The position numbers and the translations under genes were made by a program. Shown in pieces: positions 22,974-33,300 of a DNA stretch of 64,000 nucleotides. The notes below the pieces were generated by a model. That model saw only the letters and a program-made list of their open reading frames with translations, was not told the origin of the DNA and did no database searches. Origin of the DNA: Taiwanofungus camphoratus (Eukaryota > Basidiomycota > Agaricomycetes > Polyporales > Taiwanofungaceae); assembly GCA_003999685.1 (NCBI GenBank), contig CP021223.1, positions 2,666,001 through 2,730,000 of the forward strand, read 5' to 3'. Each line of letters starts with the position of its first letter. Within the stretch, counting starts at the first letter, position 1.

Positions 22974-23939
22974 TCAAGCAATAGGTAGCACGAGATCCGA
23001 TTCGCCGAAGCTACTGATAGGACAGATTAGTACAGAACATGCTCCTGAACATGGATAAACGTACTCTACGGTTGCTGGCAGCTGGTCGATGCATTCACGT
23101 ATAACGCGTAGGGTCTCCTTTTTGTCATAAAGGACTCGGTCACAGTTTCCACATCTAGCATTCCAGCATGCGCGTGCTGCTGGCCATTCGAGAAGTCCAT
23201 CGTTGCAGACCGTGTCTCCAAGCGGGCGGATGTCCATCTCCAAAATGATAGCGTATTTCAATTCCCGCCAGGTATGATAATCAACGATAGATCCACAATG
23301 GGAACAGGTTGCATCGACCCCGTCATTAACGAACGGTGATTGATCCAACCTTCGGCGGAGTGCCTCTCGCCTGTTGTGGTGGAGTTCGAACAGACTGAGT
23401 AACGCAGGCGCCCCCAGTTTCAGTAGTGTAAGCCTGTGTTCCGGAGCATGTAATCCGAGCGCGAGTGTGCACTGCGAGGCAGTTCTAGCCTCCTCTCGCC
23501 ATCCACAACGGCAGGCGATGGCATACAAGCGCAGAGGGTCCGAGAGAAGGGGCGGAGTTGTGACAAGGGCACGGACGATAGACAGCGGCCCAGGCATGTC
23601 GTACTTCTCTGCTGCATGGAGGATGGGCTCGATGATGTCGTATGAATCAAGGCGGGGAATGGGCAAGCCGCAGACCATACGAAGCAAGCCTTCTAGAGTG
23701 ACCGTGTCTTCGTCAACGTATATGGTATCCAGTTGGAGATCCGGCTCTTTCTTCTGTGGTAGAGAGAACATGGCACGGAACCACCCCGACGTTGTCTTCA
23801 ACGTGTAGGAATGGACGCGAAAGAGAGTACCATCTTTGGAGCCCAGCATGACATCGCCATCAGTGGATGAGAACAGCGGGTGCAATGCTGTGGTTTGGGG
23901 ATCATCCCCATCGTAGGATTGCATACAATCAGCTTGCAT
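22974..23939 (-). CDS. BTB/POZ domain protein
   Basis: BTB domains dimerise and often bring substrates to cullin-3 ubiquitin ligases; basidiomycetes have large families of such proteins with unknown targets. The start at 23939 is followed by the BTB core 'STDGDVMLGSKDGTLFRV' then HSYTLKTTSGWFRAMFSLP. The helical part (LDSYDIIEPILHAAEKYDM) continues with an all-alpha region typical of this family. A Cys/His cluster near the end (CSHCG ... CWNARCGNCDRVLY) may bind zinc. A 51-nt intron at 23014-23064 (GTACGT...TACTAAT...CAG) is strongly predicted and in frame, giving 304 residues (321 if retained). Confidence 0.8.
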   Translation of the reverse strand: MQADCMQSYDGDDPQTTALHPLFSSTDGDVMLGSKDGTLFRVHSYTLKTTSGWFRAMFSLPQKKEPDLQLDTIYVDEDTVTLEGLLRMVCGLPIPRLDSYDIIEPILHAAEKYDMPGPLSIVRALVTTPPLLSDPLRLYAIACRCGWREEARTASQCTLALGLHAPEHRLTLLKLGAPALLSLFELHHNRREALRRRLDQSPFVNDGVDATCSHCGSIVDYHTWRELKYAIILEMDIRPLGDTVCNDGLLEWPAARACWNARCGNCDRVLYDKKETLRVIRECIDQLPATVEYVYPCSGACSVLICPISSFGESDLVLPIA

Positions 23940-24499
23940 AGATGGAACCCAAATCGCTCAAGATAAAGCTGGTGAGCGAAGCAGTGCAGTCAAAAGAATG
24001 TTCATGTTGTGGCTTCGTAAGAGCTAAATGGGTTTCAACATATATAGTCTAATTTTAGCAATTATTACATAATATACGCTGTATCTTATCTTCCCCGATT
24101 TCCTGACGCTAGTCGCCAGATGTTTAGGCCTCCTCAAACTTGAATATGAGGATCCGTCTTTCTAGAAGGGTGTTACGACACCGTCCCATATCCTTACATC
24201 CCATATATCCAAACGCCTTTATTTGATTTCACACAGGCCGCAGGTATGAGCGCATCTCGCACAGTTGTATCAAACCAGAAATTATGAGTGTGGTATGCAA
24301 TTACTAGTATACGGTAGGCTGAAATCTCCATGTTTTTCCACTTACAATGCTTGGTTAGGCAGCACATAGGTGTATTTGCTTTATGGCATTAGCGCCTTCA
24401 GGCTGAGGCAGATAAGTACACTTATTGAATGCTCCGACATTGGCCCTAGGCGCTCTTACCTGAGTTATTCTTCCTGTTTATTGTGCTCAACCTCAGTGA
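23940..24499. other. AT-rich spacer
   Basis: Contains the BTB promoter side. Nothing else recognised. Confidence 0.4.
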
Positions 24500-25600
24500 A
24501 ATGGCTCAGGCTACAGTTGTGAACATTGTTGGGCCTGCAGTCATTGTGGTGACTCTCAATGCCCTTCTCTACGGTATTTGCTTGGATCAGTTCATCCGAT
24601 ACTAGATACATGAGAGACAGGATTCAATGTGGATAAAGTACCTGGTAATCTCATTATTATGCTTGTTGTGTCCTCATGCTCGGCCATACAGGCTTTTAGT
24701 CTACTGGATGTTCACCTCAGACACAGCCCACACAGTTTCCACCGTGTACATATTATGGTATTATGTAGTCGATAACTTCGGCAATGTAGACATTCTCACT
24801 GCTGTGCCATGGCCATATCTCTCAACATCCATTTTCATTGTTTGGTGCGGAAGATACTTCAGGATTTTACATCTTATGGACTAATCACTTGTGTTTAGTG
24901 CTTCTTGTCCAATTCAGCACCTGTTGGCTCTTCGTATTGCACGGCTTGGTCGCTCTGGGGTTGCCTTTTGTGTCTTGTCAGCCCTCTCCCTGATTTCCAC
25001 TGCCTTAGGCCTTGCAAATGCTGTCATTGGTTTTCTCAAAGCAAAGTTTGTGTTCCACACTGTTATAATCCGAAGCTGACCTCATTACTATCGGTCTGAC
25101 CTCAGTATATTTCACCTTTAGAAGCAAGCTCCCTTACTAGATGGTTGGCTAATCTCAGCAACTGTTTGCAATGGTCTTATAGCGTGAACTCCGGATTTGA
25201 TGTATCGATATCTTCCTATTTATGTTTAGCAATTCAGCGTGCTGTTTCTTGTGTTTCTAAACCGTAGTCGCACTGGTTTTCATAGTAAGCTGAAAGACTA
25301 TCTCCCCTGTCCTCCGTCTCTGACATGGTTACAATAGGGACCAATACTATGATCTCGTGCTTGATTCGCTTATGCGTCAAGTCAGCTGCTCTGAACTCCA
25401 TTATCTGCGTGCGTATCTACCTTAGACTTCCATAGACTTGTAACAAACATCTCTTCTTACATCAAGCTGGCTGATCTAACCGTATTTGTACGTTCTGTCT
25501 TTTCCGGGTCTAGTTGACATTGAGTTAGCATACAAAGAATTTACTTACGAACACCAATTACCATCTATTACTCGCACTTGTACGTTGTAGTGTCTCTATG
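24500..25600 (+). pseudogene. Decayed DUF6534-like multi-pass membrane protein gene
   Basis: Agaricomycete genomes hold many DUF6534 membrane proteins of unknown function with about seven helices. The start 'MAQATVVNIVGPAV' and 'GICLDQFIRY' match the usual opening, then hit a TAG. In the same frame the sequence continues 'WIKYLVISLLCLL', 'YWMFTSDTAHTVSTVYI', 'DNFGNVDILTAVPWPY'. An intron ending GTTTAG joins to 'CPIQHLLALRIARLGRSG'. Later fragments 'PLLDGWLISATVCN', 'FLVFLNRSRTGFHS', 'TNTMISCLIRLCVKSAAL' and 'SSYIKLADLTVFV' follow the family order but in changing frames. At least one stop and two frame changes remain after allowing for introns. Confidence 0.72.
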
Positions 25601-27067
25601 TGAAGGTATTGAGTGCATGCTCATTTATTACTTAAAAAAAAGCCTATGGCTCGTGTCTATGAGTTTGTCATTTGACATTCCGCCTTAAAATGGTTTTACT
25701 AACTTCACATTCAAATGGCATTACCTTTCTTACAGTATGTAGCCCTTTTTGCTATTCAGTTACTCCACTGAACTCCTATAACTAAGCTGCTGAATTCTCG
25801 AGAAGTTAAACAGGTAGGGTCAGAGCTAGAAATGCAATCCACCATCCACTGCTCAGTGTGTATTGAGTTTGTCATCTGATATATGACTTACTTCATGATT
25901 CAATAACGTAGAGCCCAGGGGTCCTTGATCGTAGTCATCTCAATTTGCGTAACCACACCAGAGGGGTTTTGGTTACGGTTGAGCGCACAACCCGAACAGA
26001 TACGGCCATTGATCCGTACATGTGTGGAGGCTCGGGATCATCTTTCGTCAAGCCTTCACTTGAGTCTGGCAAGTCATATCAGGTTGTTGCCATTGAGGGG
26101 AGGGATGTCTCTGTTGTCGTGTGAATTCTTATTGAGTCAGGGCAGGAAGGATAGAAAACTATGACATAGCCAGATATACGCGTACCACTTCCAAACTATG
26201 ACTCTCGAGCATGATAGAGGTTGCAGACACCATATTATACGTCCTCTTAGGTGCAGCGCCTGTATCGGTGGATGGCTGGGCAAGAAAGATCATGTAATTG
26301 TTTTCTGTGTTCATACAGCAATGTTAGAATGTGAATGTATATTGGTAGGCCTGAGTACCAACACGCCTGTTTAGACATAGTACACGCATACGTGATGGCA
26401 ATGTTGTACAAAGCAAGCAAAAATGTGAAGGGTAGAGACACTCGGACGTGTTTTGCTATATAGACAACGTCAAGATATGGATGCAATGTTGTATTGCAAT
26501 AGGTCAGAAAGGCATCATGAAGGTTTGAGAAGCCCGCCCATAAAGATCATGTTTAGTGCCGAGGACAACTTTGCGTCACGACATATAGCTCAAGTCTTCA
26601 ACATGTGTTAGGGACCTGAATATCGGGAAATCACAGGATGTACGAGTAGAAACGAAAGGACACGACTACAGATCCGGGGAAGCACAAGGCAATGAAGGAT
26701 TCACATACTCATATGAATTCATGGAGCTCAGCTTTCACTATCTGGTTACGAGCCACCCAGATTTGAAGGCTGGCTATCAAGCTATTACGTGAAATATGGC
26801 AGTGTGGATGTGCACTTTTGGTGGATAATGGTGGAAGCTGTTATCCGAATACTCAGGCTAGCTATAATGTCCATTGGGTGGCCATTGAGTGTCCGACTCA
26901 CAGACCTCGGTCACTGGCAAGTTTGTACGCGTTAGCGTCACGTGGTCGCTCCAGGACCGAACTGTAGACCGTCAAGCAGACAACATCATGTTCCAAAGCA
27001 AGTTTTACACTATCCTTATTGTGCGGTTTCTTTTTGATTACGACTAATAACAATCCGGCCAGTCACG
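25601..27067. other. Gene-poor AT-rich spacer
   Basis: About 1.5 kb without supported coding sequence. It includes the promoter region of the RING gene at its right end. Confidence 0.45.
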
Positions 27068-28275
27068 ATGCCTGCCGCTCGTTCAGCCATACCAGATCAC
27101 AGCCGCCAGCCACTCCAGTTCCACCCTACGAACACAGCATCTGACGCTGACATTATAATACTCTCCTCTGACGACGAGTCTTCGTTATCCAAGAAGAACC
27201 CAGCTACCATGCCCAGAAGGACCCGACAAAGTGCAAAGCAGAAGGATAGGGTGCCCGTTCCCCCGTCGGCGGAGATCGTTGAAATATCTTCCGGCGACGA
27301 GGCGTCGACGTCCAAGTCGAAACAACCACACAGTACCATTATGAAGCTGCGACGACAACTGAAAGAAGCGCAAGAAGTACGTCTCTAGCAGGCAAGCATG
27401 TTGATTGTGTGACATTATTGGGCCCGTTAGGAGGTAGAACGATTACGCAACTTGGAGAATGTATGTATTCTTCTGACAGGAGTTTATTGCTGCAAGGACT
27501 CATGGTCCATTTATTCCCATTTTACAGAGCAATGTGCTTGTACAAAATCTGCGCGAAGTGAGCCTTATCACCGCTAGGTAATCCCTTTCCAAACTGAATC
27601 TGATGAAACCATGTTAGGAGCTAGACAGGCTCAAAAGTGAAGCCTCCCATTCGCAAGAGTCACAAAACGTGTGTACGATTTGTCCATGTCCCACATAGTC
27701 ACTCAGCCATGCCAAAGTTACTCTCCGGGATGGATGACTATATCAGCTGTGAAATTTGTACCCTTAAATTATGGACTCCCTATGTGTACGTTGCCTCTTA
27801 TTTTGGGACCTTCCGCAAATTCGTAGAACTCAGGAACATGCCTACTGTCGTGATGCTCAGCCTTCCGTGCGGTCACACGTTCTGTCAGACGTGTCTTCAA
27901 GACTGGTTCAACACTACCCTGGTTCAGCACATAGCGAATCATCCTCACTACGACATGCAGAATCCCCATTTGCAGGCTTATTACGACGCGCTTCGGAACC
28001 CTCACCTCCCTGTGCAAACGCGGCTCCAGCTGGAGATGCACATCGTGATGATCCAGCAACAGCAGCCCACGCCACAATATACATGCCCGTCGTGTCGCGC
28101 AGTGGTCAAGTATAGACCTGTCGAGGTGTTTACGCTCAAGAATGTTGTACGACAGATTGCTAATGTAATGGGAGAGTGTGAGCCGATACACCCCGCCCCA
28201 GCTAGGACGACTAGGAGCGGTGCGGGCTTGCGGCTGGTGGACGGACCATGGGACGGTTTTTTCCCTCGGACATAG
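27068..28275 (+). CDS. RING-finger protein with SUMO-interacting-type motifs (copy 1)
   Basis: Probable ubiquitin E3 ligase. The N-terminus holds two SIM-like cores: IIILSSDDE (residues 29-37) and IVEISSGDE (70-78). The coiled coil begins 'MKLRRQLKEAQE' and continues over small exons (EVERLRNLEN; SNVLVQNLRE; 'ELDRLKSEASHSQESQ'). The C3HC4 RING starts CEICTLKLWTPYV; an intron ending at 27860 joins to 'LPCGHTFCQTCLQDW'. The last zinc pair, CPSCRAVV, lies 63 residues further on, beyond the usual spacing. The final exon is 27861-28275. SIM plus RING is the arrangement of SUMO-targeted ubiquitin ligases, so that role is inferred. A paralogue follows 695 bp downstream in the same direction. Confidence 0.78.
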
Positions 28276-28970
28276 ATACCAGTATTGGTAGAGCGGCTAA
28301 TGTGACGATGTATTATGCATAAGAGTAGATAAAGTCCGGACGCGTCTGCGCCAACGTCTGAGTTCGCAATTGTCCATAGGTTCGTTCGAAGCTACATATG
28401 ATTCGTCTGGTGCCTCTTAAACACTCCTATACTGGGACAAACGGTCACTCGTGGCCTTGTACAGAGAAAGAATTGCTCACTATTACTTTGCAAGAATATG
28501 CCAAGCTTCAGAGGGAATCAGAGCAGCTTGTTCTGTAAATGCTCCCTGAAGCACGTGTTAGCCTGATATGGAAGGTATGCATGGGGAGCTGCCTGTCGCT
28601 ATGCTCTCCTCTTGAACAGAAATTCGTGTATTGGATCCGGAGTATGGCTGTATAAGTGCATCACAATCTAACTAGGCGGGTGACCGCAGCATCGCCATCA
28701 TCAATAGGACTCTACAGTGGCGATACGTATCCAGGCGCGAGATTTGCAACAGGCGGTCGCTGGTACTGTAAGTTGTCGAACGCGATTATTTTCGAAGAAT
28801 CACCCGAGTCTGCGACTCGTATGGCGGGAATCCTCGCCGTTCACTATATTTCTTCGGTTCTGATACCGATAATCTCGACAGTCACGATGGCTTCCATGCT
28901 AGACTGCAATTGCTAATCTTTTGAGTTTCACCAGGCAGCCATAACCACTGTTGTCTCTGACTCCGTCTAC
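28276..28970. other. Spacer between tandem RING genes
   Basis: It should carry the terminator of copy 1 and the promoter of copy 2. A plus frame at 28656-28916 has no motif and is not called. Confidence 0.45.
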
Positions 28971-30069
28971 ATGTCATCCTCCTTGGACGAGGGCTCCTCA
29001 CCATTCCAAGGAAACCCAGTTGAAATGTCAACAAGTTCCAGGCCAAACCCAAGGCGAAGGGACAGAACGATCGTTCCACCTATGGTGGAAGTCATAGAGA
29101 TCTCATCTGACGACGAGGCACCGACCCATAATCAACTGCACAATACTGTGGCGAGCTTGCGACAACAGTTGAAGGAAGTGCAGCAAGTAGGTCGGCTTCC
29201 ATGTCTACAGGCAACTGAGCTAATTGTGGGCGATAACGTGCATCTGTAGGAGGTGCTGCGCAAGTCGCAGGATGTGTGTAACTCTTGCATGGTATTGTCA
29301 TGTTGAGCATTTACGCTCTTGGTGTCTTGGATTCTCACAGAATGATCTAGTTGTGAAGAAGTTGCGCGAGGTGAGTACAGCGACTTCAGGTAGTCTCTTA
29401 CTACCTACCCGCAATAAGCACAGGAGGTTGATAGGCTGAAAGCCGAGGCATCTCATCGAGATCGGCAAGAGGCACGAAGCGTGTGTATCTCTCTTCAGTC
29501 TGCACTACTCGCCGGGTGATTTATCGTCTCAAAAGTTACTGTCCAATTTGGATGACTACATCAGCTGTGAAATCTGCATGCACACTTTATGGACGCCCTA
29601 TGCGTAAGTTCCATCCCGAGCCTTTATCAGTTCTCCAGTTAAGAGCATTGTCCATCTGATGCCCAGCCTTGCGTGTGGGCACACATTCTGCCTAAAGTGT
29701 CTCAAAGATTGGTTTAACTCGACTTTTGCTCTGCACATGGTAAATCACCCTGAGTACGACATGCAGCTCCCCCGCTTGCAGGCTTATCGCGGCGCACTCC
29801 GAGATCCTCGACTCCATCCGCTTGCGCGGTTCCAGATGGAGTCATACATCTCAGAGATCCAGCGACGGCAGCTGCACCCACAGTACACATGTCCTAGGTG
29901 TCGTGCAGTAGTCAAATACAAGCCCATCGAGGTCTTCGCACTGAAGAATGTTGTGCGGGAGATTGCCGATGCGATAGGTGAAAGTGAGCCTGAGCCCCAG
30001 TCGCTCAAACAGGACAGAAGTAGTGCCGGGGCTGACGGGTTGTGGGATGCTTTCTTCCCTTGGACCTAA
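28971..30069 (+). CDS. RING-finger protein with SUMO-interacting-type motif (copy 2)
   Basis: Tandem paralogue of the gene at 27068. The N-terminus has one SIM-like core (VEVIEISSDDE, about residues 39-49) and a basic stretch. The coiled coil starts 'VASLRQQLKEVQQ' and continues 'VVKKLREEVDRLKAEAS' over small exons. The RING half 'DDYISCEICMHTLWTPYA' joins at an intron ending 29666 to LACGHTFCLKCLKDWF. It ends with CPRCRAVVKYKPIEVF after the same long insert (HMVNHPEYDMQLPRLQAY). All eight zinc ligands are present. Intron positions match copy 1, which supports a whole-gene duplication. The exon junction before DDYISC is not certain. Confidence 0.77.
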
Positions 30070-30378
30070 CCCCCACATTGTAGATCTTCTTGACACATTT
30101 TTCTCCCGTTTATGGCGCGCTGTGTGCAGATTGTTTCTCTACGTCCTCTGGAGCAGGGTTTCTGTACTAATTTCATGTTCTCTCTGTCATGTCTTATCCT
30201 CGACCCCCATTACTTCCACACAAATATTACTAGCAGCTATGACGCATCTCATGAATACTCATTGTATACATAGTCATCCATTCAAGTCAGTACATCCCGT
30301 TACACACATACAACTGCTACAGAGGGAAGGAGGAAGTGGATAATTTAGTCAAAATTCTAGACTAGATCAACGTAGATT
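30070..30378. other. Convergent 3' spacer between RING copy 2 and MED12
   Basis: Tail-to-tail gap of 309 bp; no gene. Confidence 0.5.
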
Positions 30379-33300
30379 TCATCGTTTCTTCGTCCGGGTC
30401 TTCGTACTAGCTTTGGTTCTCGGCTTCTTTGTAGCGCGTGAACTAGGCACAGGGCCTTCGACGATCTCAATCTCATCGTCGTCGTTTGCCATGCCTGCTT
30501 TGCGCTTTACAATGGAGGAGCTAGGTATGTCGAGGCTGTCAACATCAATTGCTTCACTAGTAGTCGATGCCGACATGCGACTTAGAGGATGCTGGAGCCC
30601 AGGGCTTTGGCGAAGAGAAGATGCAGAACTGGGCCCAGAGTGGTGTACGGAGGCACGAGAAAGGACGGACAAAGCAGGTGATACTCTGCGAGAGGTCGAA
30701 CGCCGTTCCGAGGCGCCTTGGCCCTGACTGGCAAATGCGGGAAGCGCTCCCACGTCTTCCTCTTGGTCCCCCTTGTTCTGACTTAAAACATCGTCCACCA
30801 ACACTCGTGTCTCCCTCCAATCCCGCATGAACACACTCTCGCCAGATAAGTCGTCTTGGAATGTGCGGATGTTACCTTCAACCATAGGGTCACCACCAGC
30901 ATTTGAATGAATGACGTATTCGCCCGTCATCCGCGCTCCAAAGAGCTCGAGAGACAACGAAGCAGAGTTCTTCACTAGATGCCGCTCGTCCGGCGCTCTG
31001 TCGTCTCCCTTGGTCTCGCCTGCAGGAACATCCCCAAGATACTCAGTCCATTCCCACGGTCTATTTTGCACGGGTGTGTTGTTCACCAAAACGCCCGAGC
31101 AATCTCGAGAAGCGTACGCAAGGTCGGAAACGGCCAAGTTGAGGGATACGTAAGGCAAGAGCGAACGAAGGCGTTTCCGGAAATCCGGCGGCATATCCGG
31201 GGGTAGATCTGCAAGATTTAATTCCGGGTAGTTACGAAATGGGTCAAAGGATGGTGCTTTTGGATCATCAGATGTATCTATGACCGTTGGTTGATTATGG
31301 ATAACGATATCCAGCTGCATATCGTACGTACCATCGACAACGTAGAACAAGGTGTCAAGAAGGAGAGGAAATGCGACCAGATCTAACCCGGAACCAGTAC
31401 CGTGAAGCTGCGCGGTCTTCATAAATATTCTTCACCAGCGATGTAGTATGTATATTTGACACGCACCAATGCAAGCCGAGTAATCATCGAACAAATCCGT
31501 TCACTCAAGAGTTTTGCTTGAGGTGTCCAAGCACCAGGAAAACCCAAATTGAATTGTAAAAGCCGACATAAGAAAATTGCGCAGTGTGAAGCGTGGTGTA
31601 AGTGAGGTTCATCTGGTGAATCTTCGATACTGACGGTCAAGACTTCCGTGACCTGCATAAGCCTGGTATCCAACGCGGAGATAAACTTATCTTGTACCGC
31701 GGGAATAAGTTGAGGTAAAGATGCATCCTCTCGGAACCGTTCAACAATTTTCGAAAGTAGACGAAGAATCTCCCCCATATTTGCCACGAAATGCACCATA
31801 TCCTCAGTCTTTGATGGGCGATACTCTTCGTGAAAGATGTCGGTGATACGCTGTAGACCTGCGTTGACAAACTACGTACCAATTTGGCATGAGCGAGCTA
31901 GATCCGACAGTAAAAATCTCACCTTTCCAGCGACATCCCTGCTCACCTCCGTCGTCATTTCTGCTACAAAATCGGCTTCTTCTGGTGTCTTGCAGTGATG
32001 AAAGACAAAGGTAGTGACTTTATCCAATGTTGCGTTGGCCGCGTCGCGTGTAGAATCACGAGAAAGTCCTTCGCCTAGCTGTTTCAACGTGAGCCGAATT
32101 TCGATGGAAGTAGCTGCTAGCTTCCAAGGGCTAAGTAAAGACGAAACAGCTTCAAAACCTGCGCTGCCAGCATCTGCGCCTGTAGATAGTCAGTTGCGCT
32201 CAAGCAATGCTCATATATCGAGAACTCCGCTGACCTTGTCCAGGATCTCGAAGCATTGTTCGAAGAGCAGCCACAAGGGACTCGTGCATATCCTCTGCTA
32301 TGTCCCGGCATTCGAGCAACTTCTCGATCGGAAGGCGAACTGAATCCAGGTCACGGTACACCCCTTGACGAAAAACGCTAACCTGACATATAGACTGGCG
32401 AAGCGTCAATGAAGCACGTCGCAGACCCTCAGACAAGCAGCTGTTCTGTTCAATCAATACCAGCTGCGGCAAGTTGTCCACTAGCGAAGAGAAATGTGGT
32501 TCACGGAATACATCTCGACGCCGTGTTTGCAACCCCTGGGCTTCAAATAAATTGAGTGGCGGTATACTATTCCCACACTCGTCCTTGAGAAGTAAGTGGT
32601 GGAAGAGATCGTTGACTGCGACGAGTAGAATTTCAAGCGTCTGCCCTTGTTCAAATGATGAAGTCCTAGCTCCCAGGTTCCAAACAGGGTAAACGAGGCC
32701 TTGTAATATAGTTGTCGTTGTCAGTGCGCCACACACAGATAGGTGGAGTAACACTACAGTTACAACGTCCCACGCGTCCGCGCCTAGAGCAGCCACTTCA
32801 TTTTTGCCGGCCCCAAGAAACCATTCGAGAACCTGATTGTCAAAACCATTAGGAAGATGTTGGTCGACGTGCGATAAAAAGTCGGCATATCGTAATGCAC
32901 AAGCTCTGCGTCCTGGTACGTCGGAAATCATCACAGGAATTTGACGAAGGCTGGCAATAGTGTTATCCCAGACTTTCCATGCCCAGTCAGGCGTGGTCAT
33001 ATACTTGTACCAAAGACTTTTCGCAAGATTTGAGGGTGCTTCCGGATCAGGGTCCGTTGCCAGTAAGAGAATTTCTGGAAGAACCGAGGGCACTGTATCA
33101 GAGTGTTGATTGATTGGATACAAAGCCTATGAAGAGTAATACACTGAACAGGGTAAGGCCCTTGAGGATAGGTGGTAACACTCACGTGTGTATACGCAGA
33201 AACATCTGCAAGTACATGTTCCCGTGCTACGGGCTCGAGATATCGTTCATTGTCTACTTCGATGAGGAAGTATAGTAATGCGCGAGTGCGAATTCCTCGC

